64,000 nucleotides of DNA from Anatilimnocola floriformis (GCF_024256385.1 NZ_JAMLFW010000001.1:5332001-5396000); one strand, 5' to 3'; shown: positions 23,868 through 33,033, numbered from the stretch's first letter. Translations and numbers: made by a program. Notes: generated by a model from the letters alone, not told the origin.

Positions 23868-26013
23868 TCGCCGAAGTTTCTGCCGGCAGCAGCGCGAGGG
23901 TTTCTCGTAGGCTCGCGCTGAGTTCCGCTGCCGCCGCTTGAACTCGTGGCCAACATTCCGCCACGCGGGCAGCCGAGACTCCTTCCGCGGCAGCTTCCAA
24001 TTCTTGTGCTGCGTCGACCAATTCGCTGGCATCGAAATTCGCGGCTTGCCCCTTTAGCAAATGCGACGCGCGAGCGAGTTGGCTGAATTGTTGCTGCGTG
24101 GCGAATTGCTGGAGCTGCTGCAGACTCTCCGGCAATTGCTCAAGGAAGATCGTTGCTACATCGCGAAACAATTCCCAGTTTCCTTGCAACCGAGCGAGTG
24201 TTGCACTCCAGCGCGAGTCATCACGGCTAGCGGTCTCGGATCGCGATTGAACGGATAACTGCTGGCGGAGCTGATCGATGCTCACGGGCTTGATGAGGAT
24301 GCGATCCACGCCAGCGGCTTGCAGTTTTTCTGCGGCGATGCCTGCCGCGGCAGAGATTGCCACGATCGGCGTGCGCGTCTGCTGCTGCGTTGTCTCCCAC
24401 GAGCGAATCCGTCGGGCGACATCCAGGCCATCGAGCCCCGGCATGTGCCAGTCGAGCAGGACCAGGTCGAATGACTGTTCCTGAAAGAGGTCCACGGCTT
24501 GCATGCCATCGGCCGCCACGACCGCCGTGTGCCCCAGCTTCTGCAGAAAATCGACCAGCAGGCGCTGATTGACAATATCGTCGTCGGCGAGCAACACGCG
24601 GCAGCTGGCAAGCGGTTGCTCGACCTCGGTTGCTGCCGGCAAATTCTGTGTGCCTTGCACATCAGCAGTCGGCAGTTCGAACCAAAAGCAACTTCCCGCG
24701 CCAGGGCTACTCTCGACTCCGATGCGGCCGTTCATCAGTTCGACGAGGCCGGCGGAAATGGCCAAGCCCAAGCCGACGCCGGAAAACTCCCGCCGCGAAC
24801 CGTCATCGACCTGCGTGAACGCGGCGAAGATTTTGTGCTGCATCTCGAGCAGAATTCCCGGCCCCGCGTCTCGCACCTCGACTCGCAGCGATTCTTCCTG
24901 CTGAGCAATGCTGAGCGAGATGCTGCCGCGCTCGGTGAATTTCACCGCGTTGCCGAGCAGATTCAGCAGCACTTGTTGCACCCGCAGCGGATCGCCCGCC
25001 GCGAAGAGTTCTGCAGCAGGCTTCGTATACTCCACTCGCAATTGCTTGCGCGCTGCCAGCGGCTGAACCATCGCGATCGAGCGCTCGGCGAGGGCTCGCA
25101 AATCGCAAGCTGTCGGTTGCACCCGCAATTTGCCGGCCTGGATGCAGGCCAGATCGAGCAAGTCGTTGACGAGGCCGAGCAGCGCGCGGGCCGACTCTTG
25201 CATGGTGTCGACCTGCATCCGCTGTGCAGGATCCAGCGGCGATTCGAGTGCAAGCTCGGCGTTGCCGAGAATCGCATGCAGCGGATTCCGCAACTCATGG
25301 CTGAGCGTGGCCAGGAACCGCGTCTTCTGTTCGTTGGCCGACTCCGCCGCTTCCTTGGCAATTCGCAGTTCGTGGGCAGCTTGATGAATGCTTTGCACGG
25401 CGGGGCGGAAGACGAGAAAGCCCTCGCCAATGAGAACGACGAGGGTGAGCGTCAGCAGCAACCACTCGATGCGCTGCAACCGGGCGACGCGAGCCTGGGC
25501 CTCGCGATCGAGCTGAAACACCGCCGCATCCATTGCTCCCAGATAAACGGGCTCTCGGGCGAGCAGCGTTTGCAGTTGTGCTTGCTGTACGGCAGGATCT
25601 TTCGTGGCGACTAACTTTTCCGCAGCAGCAGCCATCTCATCAATGATCGGCTGCAGTTTGGCGACTTCAGCGCTGGCTGGCTGCAGGCCAAGGTGCGAGC
25701 GCTGCCAGAGTTCAAGCGTGCTGCGAATCTCAGTAGCGCGATTGCTTTGTTCGGCCTGGTCAGCAGCGTGTGTCCAAGCCAGCGCGGCCTTGGTCAACTT
25801 TTGGCTGAGCATCCGTTGGCGGCCGGATATGTTGACGATCGTCGAATCGCCCCGTTGTTGCTGCAGTGCCCGCTGCACGAGCAATTGCCCCGTGATCGAT
25901 AGCGCCGCGACGGCGGTGAGAGCTGCGACATAAAGCCAGGTGAGTCGCGCTGTACGGCGATCGAGTCGCAAGTCAGAAGGTGAAGGGCTCATCAACACGG
26001 GCCCAGCGTTCAC
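23851..26013 (-). CDS. Hybrid sensor histidine kinase with PilJ/NarX-type sensor, receiver and HPt
   Basis: The protein has 720 residues from a GTG at 26013, which overlaps the upstream regulator stop (GTGA); an ATG at 25992 is an alternative. The layout is TM1 (LTWLYVAALTAVAALSITGQLLV), a PilJ-like sensor with NISGRQRMLSQKLTKAAL (residues about 40-170), and TM2. The kinase follows: HisKA (FLATLSHELRNPLH), HATPase (DAGPGI, GVGLGLAISAGLVELMNG), a receiver with Asp in LLDWHMPGLDG (about 510), and HPt with His in RASHLLKGQAANFD. The sensor resembles that of nitrate-sensing NarX, and the nitrate locus is next door. A nitrate signal is inferred. Confidence 0.92.
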   Translation of the reverse strand: MNAGPVLMSPSPSDLRLDRRTARLTWLYVAALTAVAALSITGQLLVQRALQQQRGDSTIVNISGRQRMLSQKLTKAALAWTHAADQAEQSNRATEIRSTLELWQRSHLGLQPASAEVAKLQPIIDEMAAAAEKLVATKDPAVQQAQLQTLLAREPVYLGAMDAAVFQLDREAQARVARLQRIEWLLLTLTLVVLIGEGFLVFRPAVQSIHQAAHELRIAKEAAESANEQKTRFLATLSHELRNPLHAILGNAELALESPLDPAQRMQVDTMQESARALLGLVNDLLDLACIQAGKLRVQPTACDLRALAERSIAMVQPLAARKQLRVEYTKPAAELFAAGDPLRVQQVLLNLLGNAVKFTERGSISLSIAQQEESLRVEVRDAGPGILLEMQHKIFAAFTQVDDGSRREFSGVGLGLAISAGLVELMNGRIGVESSPGAGSCFWFELPTADVQGTQNLPAATEVEQPLASCRVLLADDDIVNQRLLVDFLQKLGHTAVVAADGMQAVDLFQEQSFDLVLLDWHMPGLDGLDVARRIRSWETTQQQTRTPIVAISAAAGIAAEKLQAAGVDRILIKPVSIDQLRQQLSVQSRSETASRDDSRWSATLARLQGNWELFRDVATIFLEQLPESLQQLQQFATQQQFSQLARASHLLKGQAANFDASELVDAAQELEAAAEGVSAARVAECWPRVQAAAAELSASLRETLALLPAETSATTGRA

Positions 26014-27524
26014 GAGGCGAGTTCTTCGATGTCGTGCGGGCGTTCTTCGTCGGCCGCCTGCTCGTCACTTGTTGCATCATCGCTCGCCGCAGGGAGAATT
26101 CCCAGCGAACGGAGCTTCTTCCGCAAATTGCCACGAGTAATGCCGAGGATCCGCGCAGCGCGAGCTTGATTGCCAGCCGTGCTCTCGAGCACGCGGGCGA
26201 CTACGTGCCGTTCCATCTCGGCGATGGCTTCGCTGTAAACCTGGGTCGATTCGCGCTCGAGTCGTGAATCGACAAACTGCTGCCAGTATTCAGCAGAAAG
26301 TTTCCCCGCGGCGGGCGTCGTGGTGCTGGATCCATCGCGGCGGAGCGACTTCAGCAACGAGCCACTGGCGAGAACTGTGCCGGTGTTTTCGATCAACGCC
26401 TGATGCAGCACGCTCTGCAGTTCATCGAGATTGCCGGGCCAATCGTGCTCGACGAGAAGTTCGATGGCTTCGGGCGAAACACGCACTTGCTGCTGGTTGT
26501 GCTGCGTGCTGAAGTGCATGAACCGCTGCACAAAGTGATCAACCAGCGCCGGCAAATCTTCGCGCCGTTGTCGCAGCGGCGGTAGCGTGATTGAGAGCGA
26601 GCGGAGTGCGTAATACAAGTCCGCCCGAAACTGACGTGCGGCAACGAGCGGCTCCAAGTCCTGCGAGGTGGTGCAGAGGAGTCGCACATTGGTCGCAATC
26701 TGCCGGCCGAAGTTGCCGCGCTCGAACGTGCCCGTGGTGAGCAAACGAAAGAGCTTGCTTTGGACCAGCGGCGATAGTTCGGAAATTTCTTCCAGCAGCA
26801 GTGTGCCATCGTTGCATTGTTCAAGACGGCCGACGTATTCGCCGCTGCCGGGCGTATCGAGGCCGAAGAGTTCTTGATCGAGCTGCAACGGTTCGAAGTC
26901 GTTGCATTTGACAACACGAAACGCCTTATCGCTGCGTGCGCTGTTTTGATAGATGGCGCGGGCGGCCAGCGCCTTGCCGGTGCCAGTTTCGCCTTGCAGC
27001 AACACGGGCACATCGCGCGCGGACGCACGGCCGATGGCTTTGAAAACTTCCGACATCAGCGGACCGTGGCCGACGAGGGCTTCGAGTGTGTTCTCCCGAG
27101 CGGTCATTTCCGCGGCGATGACGACAGGCTCATGCATCAGGCGGCGGGCTTCGAGCGCGAGCTGAACCTGGTGCTCGAGCACGGCGAGATCGAGCGGCTT
27201 GTGCAAATAATCGAACGCGCCGCGCTTCATGGCTTCGATGGCAGTCTGACTGGTGCCTCGCGCGGTGATGAAGATCACCGGCAAATGCGGATCCAACTTG
27301 CGGGCCTCCGCGAGCACGGCGAGGCCATCGAGATCGGGCAACACATTGTCGAGAATCAACACGCTAGGACGCTGAGCGAGTTGCGCGAGGGCTTGTTCAC
27401 CCGAGCGCGCCGACAAGTGCGTGAATCGTTCGCCATCGAAGAGGCTTTGCGTCAAACGAATCACCAGCGGGTCGTCGTCGACGACCAGGATGCGGGGAAG
27501 ACGTTTGCCGCTCGCTGGTTGCAT
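26010..27524 (-). CDS. NtrC-family response regulator lacking the GAFTGA loop
   Basis: The start is placed at the ATG ending at 27524 (MQPASGKRLPRILVVDDD), giving about 504 residues. It comprises a receiver (Asp in LILDNVLPDLDG, K in YLHKPLD), an AAA+ domain and a Fis-type helix-turn-helix (GNQARAARILGITRGNLRKKLRSLG). Walker A is GETGTGKALAA and Walker B is GTLLLEEISE (canonical: FLDEIGE). The sigma-54-contacting GAFTGA is absent: the loop reads LGLDTPGSGEYVGRLE. The arginine finger region FRADLYYAL is retained. It is translationally coupled to the hybrid kinase. Confidence 0.9.
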   Translation of the reverse strand: MQPASGKRLPRILVVDDDPLVIRLTQSLFDGERFTHLSARSGEQALAQLAQRPSVLILDNVLPDLDGLAVLAEARKLDPHLPVIFITARGTSQTAIEAMKRGAFDYLHKPLDLAVLEHQVQLALEARRLMHEPVVIAAEMTARENTLEALVGHGPLMSEVFKAIGRASARDVPVLLQGETGTGKALAARAIYQNSARSDKAFRVVKCNDFEPLQLDQELFGLDTPGSGEYVGRLEQCNDGTLLLEEISELSPLVQSKLFRLLTTGTFERGNFGRQIATNVRLLCTTSQDLEPLVAARQFRADLYYALRSLSITLPPLRQRREDLPALVDHFVQRFMHFSTQHNQQQVRVSPEAIELLVEHDWPGNLDELQSVLHQALIENTGTVLASGSLLKSLRRDGSSTTTPAAGKLSAEYWQQFVDSRLERESTQVYSEAIAEMERHVVARVLESTAGNQARAARILGITRGNLRKKLRSLGILPAASDDATSDEQAADEERPHDIEELAS

Positions 27525-27711
27525 GGGTTGGATTCGCAAATCTAGAAATTGAGACCACCAGCAGTTTAGCAATCGGTATGCCGCTTGCTTGGTAACACAC
27601 GCAGCACCGCAAAACGGGGCAAAAGTTTGAAAATGAACACTGGCGGCGGGGGAGTGGTGCGCAATTACTGGGCAATACAGCGCAGAGGATGGTCAGCCCC
27701 TCTCATCCTAT

Positions 27712-27741
27712 CCCTCTCCCCGTAGTACCGAGGAGAGGGAG
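27712..27741. repeat. Dispersed 30-bp hairpin repeat, copy 2
   Basis: The element is identical to 3000-3029 except for one base in the centre (GTAGTACC instead of GGAGTACC), with the same 8-bp arms CCCTCTCC and GGAGAGGG. It lies in the gap between the porin gene end (27759) and the regulator start, where it could terminate porin transcription. Confidence 0.75.
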
Positions 27742-27758
27742 CACATTGCGTTAACGTC

Positions 27759-29354
27759 TTAGAAATTCCAGTGGTACTGCACGTAGAAGAAGTCGGCGCT
27801 GTTCGGCAATGCCGGAGCGGTCGAATAGTAGCTCCCCGCCCAGAAGTGCGAATAACCGACGAGCACATCCATGCGGTTGTTGAGCGAATACGTGGCGGTT
27901 AGATCGAGCTCATGCCCTAGATCGCGACCACCGCCGGGCGGCGGCACTTGCAAGTAGGGAGTCATGTTCACGTTGTAGGGCGTGTCGTTGCCGTTTTGCA
28001 GAAAGAAGTAGTAGTACCACGCGAGCAGCTTCAGCTTCTCGTGCGGCTGGCAGGTGAACTGCACGTTGGGCGTTTCGATGTTGCTCCGGCCGAAGAGATC
28101 CATGAAGCCCAGGTACTTGTGAGCCAGCGGAAAGAGTTGATTGAACCCTTGTCCTGCAGCGCGAACATCTCCACCCTCGGCCCAATCGTAGTAGGCCATG
28201 ATCTGCGGCTTCCAGCAGTGATCGCTCCACTTGCGACCGAAGCCGGCAGTCCAGAAGGCGGCATCGTGACTGCTGCCTGAGGTGTTTTGGCCGAACTGAT
28301 AGCCCCCTTCGAGTTCCCACAGCCAATCGCAATTGGTACCCAGCCAACGGCCGCCCAGCGTGGTGTACTGAAAGTTTTGTGGGGCCAGCGAATTGTTGAA
28401 TTGAATCGCGTACAGATCGATCGTTTGATCCTTGATCGCCTTGTAAGTTCCCCACAAGCCGAAGAAGTCCTGCTGTTCGATCGGAGCATCGAAATTGCGT
28501 GGATCGACGGCGACCGGCTGCGTATAAAAGCCGTCGATATTCCAATCATCGTCGGTCCACATGAATTTCACGCCGTCAAAGGTGCGGCGAGTATTCGCCC
28601 AGTCGAGCGGCGAAATCAAACGCTCGCTGCCGTAAAGAAGTTCCTGCCGACCGACGCGGCCGGTCAACTTGCCACCGCAACAGTCTTCATGAACGACGTA
28701 ATCGATGAAGCAGTTGAGCAAGTCCGAGCGGTTGACCTCGATCGCCCGCGGCAGAAAGAACTCGTTGTTGCTCTCGGCATCGAGATATTCGACGTAGGCG
28801 CGAAAGCGATCACCGATTTTCAAGTTGCCAAAGATCCGTGTGCGTTGCAGCAGAAAGTCGTCATCGTTATTCGACAAACCCAAGCCGCGATGGTTGCGCT
28901 CCATGTGGTAGCGGGCCCGATACTGCCCGCCGATATCGAGCGTCGAATTCTGCCCCAGCGGAATCGGAATCTGCTTGAGCGCATCCCCGGGATACCAGTC
29001 GTTGTAGAGGGGATTGTTGATGTACGAAAAATTGTTGTCGTAGAAGACGGGCTTGTAGGCCCCCTTCACCGCTTTGGCGAGGGCTTCCTTTTTCTTCTTC
29101 AGATCGGCGGCCGCTTTCTTCTTTTGGCATTCCGCGCAGTTGCAGCCGGGCGTCGGTGCCATCTCGGCAAGGTCGGCATGCACTGCCACGGGAAATTCCG
29201 CCGTGTCGCCGGTTGGCTCCGCAGACTGGTCTTCTGAGGGGGATTCGATTCCACCCAGGGAAAGGTTCTCGGCCGCAGACACGCGTATCGGGCCGCAGAT
29301 AGCAACGAGCGACAGGAGCGCAGCAAAGGCGCGCAGCAGGAGACCGGCGTTCAT
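27759..29354 (-). CDS. Outer-membrane beta-barrel porin (alginate-export-type)
   Basis: The protein has 531 residues. After a signal peptide (LLLRAFAALLSLVAICGPIRVSA) come about 60 linker residues with a CNCAECQKKK motif, then a barrel domain beginning TLDIGGQYRARYHMERNHRGL. Strand-like repeats ending in aromatic residues (RIFGNLKIGDRFRAYVEY, VGRQELLYGSERL, YSHFWAGSYY) run to a C-terminal FYVQYHWNF. This matches the alginate_exp barrel family. It is divergent from nrtA, 516 bp away. A role in nitrate passage across the outer membrane is a contextual guess. Confidence 0.8.
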   Translation of the reverse strand: MNAGLLLRAFAALLSLVAICGPIRVSAAENLSLGGIESPSEDQSAEPTGDTAEFPVAVHADLAEMAPTPGCNCAECQKKKAAADLKKKKEALAKAVKGAYKPVFYDNNFSYINNPLYNDWYPGDALKQIPIPLGQNSTLDIGGQYRARYHMERNHRGLGLSNNDDDFLLQRTRIFGNLKIGDRFRAYVEYLDAESNNEFFLPRAIEVNRSDLLNCFIDYVVHEDCCGGKLTGRVGRQELLYGSERLISPLDWANTRRTFDGVKFMWTDDDWNIDGFYTQPVAVDPRNFDAPIEQQDFFGLWGTYKAIKDQTIDLYAIQFNNSLAPQNFQYTTLGGRWLGTNCDWLWELEGGYQFGQNTSGSSHDAAFWTAGFGRKWSDHCWKPQIMAYYDWAEGGDVRAAGQGFNQLFPLAHKYLGFMDLFGRSNIETPNVQFTCQPHEKLKLLAWYYYFFLQNGNDTPYNVNMTPYLQVPPPGGGRDLGHELDLTATYSLNNRMDVLVGYSHFWAGSYYSTAPALPNSADFFYVQYHWNF

Positions 29355-29870
29355 AAGAAACTCTTGGGGGAGTTTGGTGGTAGGTAGTGAACGCTCTCCG
29401 CCGAGAGAGACTGGACAAACGCCGAAACGTTTATGCCGGGTATTCCAATCAATCGGGCCGCACGCGCGAAAATTGCATAACCGTGAGCTTGTTGCGACTA
29501 TCCGGCACAGCCGGCAAACTCACTGCCTGTGAAAGCGCCAGCACGGCAGCAGAATGATTTCGCTGAATCCGCCAGTGGTCTCTTTGACACCACTTTCTAC
29601 ATGACGTAACGGCACGGGTGCTAAGCAACCGTGCTGCGCAACTTTGCAGCAACTGGCGTGAGTGCGCCTGGCGAAATCGCGCAGCAACATTCCGCAACTC
29701 GTTGTCGCATCATGGACTTGCTGCATTTCTTGGCGGCACTTGGCGGCTGTGCTTTTTTCTTTGGCACAGTGCTCGCGTAATAAGTGGCAGGCGGATGCGG
29801 GCGAGCGCGAAGTAACCAGCCCAGCGCTCGCATCACTCACTTCGAAACTCGGCAGAACAAAAGAATAACG
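29355..29870. other. Divergent regulatory region between porin and nrtA
   Basis: No gene was seen in 516 bp. It holds a small palindrome CTCTCCGCCGAGAG (29394-29407), which recurs at 33009-33022, and a stretch with TGGCGGC words (about 29731-29749). A sigma-54-like element follows at 29762-29776. This is the likely place for nitrogen or nitrate control of both directions. Confidence 0.55.
29762..29776 (+). promoter_or_regulatory. Candidate sigma-54 promoter of the nitrate operon
   Basis: TGGCAC-AGTGC-TCGC matches the -24/-12 consensus TGGCAC-N5-TTGC except for one T to C change. The invariant GG (29763-29764) and GC (29775-29776) are exactly 10 nt apart. The element lies about 95 bp before the nrtA ATG. 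Confidence 0.45.
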
Positions 29871-31187
29871 ATGCACTCCGCCCCTCGTTCAAAATCACCC
29901 TTGCAGCATCGGCGGACGTTTCTCGCAGGCTCGCTAAGCGCCGCAGCTGCCGCACTGCTGGCGGGCTGCGAATCGTCATCCACCGCAACGTCTGGTTCGC
30001 CAGTCGCGCCCGGAACGGTGCCCGCCGGCGCCATCGCTGGCGACGCTCCGGAAGTGCCGGAGCTGCGAATCGGCATCATCGCGCTCACCGATTGCTCGCC
30101 GTTTGTGATTGCTCATGAGAAAGGGCTGTTCGCGAAGTACGGCATTAAGTCGACGATCAGCAAGGGAGCCAGCTGGGCCGCGATTCGCGATGGCTTGCAC
30201 AACAACGACATCCAAGCGACGCATTTGCTCTTTGGAATGCCCTTCGCTTCGACCATGGGTCTGCTCGGTGCGCCGAAGCGTCCCGTCGTGATTCCTTGGC
30301 TCCTCAATCGCAACGGCCAGGCCATCACACTGAAGGCAGACTTGAAAGGCAAAGTCGCCGCCGATCCGAAGGCTCTCAAGCCGCTGGTCGACGAAGCCAA
30401 GGTCGCCGGCAAACCCATGACGTTCGCCATGACGTTTCCACCCGGTACGCATGCGATGTGGATGCGTTACTACTTGGCCGCGGGCGGCATTCATCCGGAT
30501 CAAGACGTCGCACTGTCGACCGTACCGCCGCCGCAGATGGTGGCCAACATGAAGGTCGGCAAGATGGACGGCTTTTGCGTCGGCGAACCGTGGGGCACAC
30601 GCGCAATCGGCGATGGCATCGGTTTCACCGCGATCACTACGCAGGAAATTTGGAAGGACCATCCCGAAAAGGTGTGCGCCTTCACCGAGCCGTTTGCAGA
30701 GAAGAATCCGAAGACGGTGAAAGCGGTGCTGAAGGCGCTGCACGAAGCGAGCGTTTGGCTTGACGACATGGCCAATCGCCCGGAGCAAGCCCAGATCGTT
30801 TCGGCTCCTTCTTACATCAACTGCTCACCGGAAACGATTCTGGGCCGGCTCGAAGGGAAGTGCGACTACGGCGATGGCCGCATCAATAACGACCTGCCAT
30901 ACATGATCTTTCACGATCGCAACTGCAACTATCCACAAGCCAAGTACGGCCTGTGGTGGCTGTCGCAGTTCCGTCGCTGGGGCATGGTCGAAGGTACTCC
31001 TGATTACGCAGGCACAGTCAAGCGCGTGTTGCGGGCTGACATCTACGAAGAGGCGATGAAGGAAATCGGCTACTCGCATGGCGGTGCGAATAGCGAACCC
31101 GAAACACTCTTTGACGGTGTGACGTTTGATCCAGCGGATCCGGAAGCGTATGCCAAGTCATTCGCTGTAAACAACCTGAAAGGTTGA
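29871..31187 (+). CDS. nrtA: Nitrate ABC transporter substrate-binding lipoprotein
   Basis: The start is placed at the ATG at 29871, giving 438 residues with a Tat-type signal (QHRRTFLAGSLSAAAAALLAG) ending in a lipobox cysteine. The family pattern of NrtA/CmpA is clear: RIGIIALTDCSPFVIAHEKGLFAKYGI, then GASWAAIRDGLHNNDIQATHLLFGMPF, then YNRNGQA-type LLNRNGQAITL, then TFPPGTHAMWMRYYLAAGGI, and FCVGEPWGTRAI. It binds nitrate or nitrite in the periplasm for import with NrtBCD. It is the first gene of the operon, and a 25-bp inverted repeat follows it. Confidence 0.93.
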   Translation: MHSAPRSKSPLQHRRTFLAGSLSAAAAALLAGCESSSTATSGSPVAPGTVPAGAIAGDAPEVPELRIGIIALTDCSPFVIAHEKGLFAKYGIKSTISKGASWAAIRDGLHNNDIQATHLLFGMPFASTMGLLGAPKRPVVIPWLLNRNGQAITLKADLKGKVAADPKALKPLVDEAKVAGKPMTFAMTFPPGTHAMWMRYYLAAGGIHPDQDVALSTVPPPQMVANMKVGKMDGFCVGEPWGTRAIGDGIGFTAITTQEIWKDHPEKVCAFTEPFAEKNPKTVKAVLKALHEASVWLDDMANRPEQAQIVSAPSYINCSPETILGRLEGKCDYGDGRINNDLPYMIFHDRNCNYPQAKYGLWWLSQFRRWGMVEGTPDYAGTVKRVLRADIYEEAMKEIGYSHGGANSEPETLFDGVTFDPADPEAYAKSFAVNNLKG

Positions 31188-31194
31188 TCGCACT

Positions 31195-31265
31195 GTAGCT
31201 GAATTCGCCAGAATTCAGATCCGTCTTTTTGCGAAAGTCTTCTGAATTCTGGCGAATTCAGCTAC
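31195..31265. repeat. 25-bp perfect inverted repeat between nrtA and nrtB
   Basis: Arms 31195-31219 and 31241-31265 are exact reverse complements, beginning GTAGCTGAATTCGCCAG. Each arm is itself nearly palindromic (CTGAATTC-gcca-GAATTCAG). The 21-nt centre contains a T5 run. It starts 8 bp after the nrtA stop. It may be a REP-like element that stabilises the nrtA message or partly terminates before nrtB. Confidence 0.85.
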
Positions 31266-31277
31266 TGAGTAACCGCC

Positions 31278-32063
31278 ATGCCTGATAAACGCTTTCCCTT
31301 CGATTACATCGTGCTGCCGCTGATCGCCATGATCGGCTGCGTGGTGATCTGGTCACTCATCAGCTCCCACATCGCTCCGGATCTGCCATCTCCGAGCAAA
31401 ACCTGGGAGCAAAGCAAAGCATACGTCATGGCGCCGTTTGCAAAACGCGGCGAGCTCGATCAAGGGATTCTGCGGTTCACTTGGTACTCGCTGATTCTGG
31501 TCGCCAAGGGTTACACACTCGCGATCATCCTCGGCACGCCTCTCGGCTTTTTGCTCGGCATGTCGAAAATGGCCAGTCGGGCGATCGATCCACTGATCCA
31601 GATTCTGCGGCCCGTGTCGCCGCTCGCCTGGTTGCCGCTGGGCTTGCTCTTGTTTCAACGCTCAGAGCCCGCAGCCGTCTTCACGATTGCGATTTGCTCG
31701 ATGTGGCCCACCGTGCTCAACACCGCCGTCGGCGTGCGAGCGATTCCACAGGACTATCTCAACGTCAGCAAAGTCCTGCGACTGTCGAAGTGGACGATGC
31801 TTTGGAAAGTGCTCCTCCCCGCCACGCTGCCGTACATGTTCACCGGGTTTCGTCTCAGCCTCGGCATCGCCTGGCTGGTGATTGTCGCTGCCGAGATGCT
31901 CACGGGAATTCCCGGCGTCGGTGGTTTTCTCTGGCAGGAATACAACAGCAACATTCACGCTCACATCATCCTCTGCATCCTCACGATCGGCGTTGTCGGC
32001 TTCGTGCTCGATCGCCTAATGAACGTCGTCGAGCAACGCCTAAAGGTTTCGATGTCGTCCTAA
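31278..32063 (+). CDS. nrtB: Nitrate ABC transporter permease
   Basis: The protein has 261 residues with the membrane layout of the BPD_transp_1 family: a signal-anchor helix (FDYIVLPLIAMIGCVVIWSLI), GYTLAIILGTPLGFLLGMS, PVSPLAWLPLGLLLF, and the coupling motif EAA-like region RAIPQDYLNVSKVLRLSKWTMLWKVLLPATLPYMFTGFRLSLGIAWLVIVAAEM. The LPAxLPYxxxGxRxSxGxAWxxIVAAEM string is typical of NrtB/SsuC/TauC. It forms the membrane channel with two ATPases downstream. Nitrate specificity comes from the neighbouring nrtA, nasA and nirA. Confidence 0.92.
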   Translation: MPDKRFPFDYIVLPLIAMIGCVVIWSLISSHIAPDLPSPSKTWEQSKAYVMAPFAKRGELDQGILRFTWYSLILVAKGYTLAIILGTPLGFLLGMSKMASRAIDPLIQILRPVSPLAWLPLGLLLFQRSEPAAVFTIAICSMWPTVLNTAVGVRAIPQDYLNVSKVLRLSKWTMLWKVLLPATLPYMFTGFRLSLGIAWLVIVAAEMLTGIPGVGGFLWQEYNSNIHAHIILCILTIGVVGFVLDRLMNVVEQRLKVSMSS

Positions 32064-32096
32064 CTACGAACTAAGAACCACGAACAAACAATTCGC

Positions 32097-32999
32097 ATGT
32101 CCTACCTATCCCTCAATCACGTCACCAAATCCTTCGGCCCGCCGCAGCGGCGAAACGAAGTGCTGGCCAACGTCAACCTGCAAGTCGAGCGCGGCGAGTT
32201 CGTCGCGATTCTCGGCTATTCCGGCAGCGGCAAGACGACGCTCATCTCGCTGATCGCTGGTTTGCAAATGCCCGATCGGGGCGAAGTCCTCGTCGATGGC
32301 AAAGAAGTCACTGGCCCGGGCGATGATCGCGGCGTGGTCTTTCAAAACTATTCACTCCTACCCTGGTTGTCAGTTTTCGACAACGTGCTGCTCGGTGTGA
32401 ACCAATCGCATCCGCACTGGAACACTCAGCAGAAACAGCTGCACGTCGAAAAGTATCTCGCCATGGTCAACCTGGCCGCCGCGCGCAACAAAAAGCCGCA
32501 GCAGCTTTCAGGTGGCATGAAACAACGTGTCGCAGTCGCTCGAGCACTCGCCATGAGCCCCGAGATCTTGCTTTTGGATGAGCCTCTGGCCGCACTCGAC
32601 GCATTGACTCGTTCCACCCTGCAAGACGAGATCGAGCGCATCTGGGAACAAGAACGCAAGACCGTCGTGCTGATTACCAACCACGTCGACGAAGCGCTGT
32701 TGCTGGCCGATCGCATCGTGCCGCTCACGCCGGGACCGCGAGCCACTCTCGGGCCATCGTTCGTCGTCGATATTCCTCGCCCGCGCGATCGCAAGGGATT
32801 GAATCACGATCGCCGCTTTCAACAACTCCGCAGCGAAGTGACGGAATATCTGCTGAGCGTCAAAGCCAAGAGTTCCGCAGATGGCGTGCGCAACGCAGCT
32901 GCCATTGAAGTGCCTCAGCCGATCGAACTTCCTCCGCGTCGTCGCCTGTGGCCTGCATTTTCCTGGAGTGCCTTGACTGGTGCGCAGAAGAGCGTGTGA
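32097..32999 (+). CDS. nrtC: Nitrate ABC transporter ATP-binding protein
   Basis: The protein has 300 residues. It has Walker A GYSGSGKTT, Q-loop GVVFQNYSLLPWLSVFDNVLLGV, ABC signature LSGGMKQRVAVARAL, Walker B EILLLDEPLAALD and the switch His in ITNHVDEALLLADRI. Cyanobacterial NrtC has an extra C-terminal substrate-binding-like domain; this one has only a 40-residue Pro-rich tail, so it is NrtD-like in size despite its position. It pairs with the second ATPase at 33110. The gap between them contains a hairpin. Confidence 0.9.
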   Translation: MSYLSLNHVTKSFGPPQRRNEVLANVNLQVERGEFVAILGYSGSGKTTLISLIAGLQMPDRGEVLVDGKEVTGPGDDRGVVFQNYSLLPWLSVFDNVLLGVNQSHPHWNTQQKQLHVEKYLAMVNLAAARNKKPQQLSGGMKQRVAVARALAMSPEILLLDEPLAALDALTRSTLQDEIERIWEQERKTVVLITNHVDEALLLADRIVPLTPGPRATLGPSFVVDIPRPRDRKGLNHDRRFQQLRSEVTEYLLSVKAKSSADGVRNAAAIEVPQPIELPPRRRLWPAFSWSALTGAQKSV

Positions 33000-33033
33000 A
33001 CAACGAAACTCTCCGCCGAGAGTCGAACTGAAT

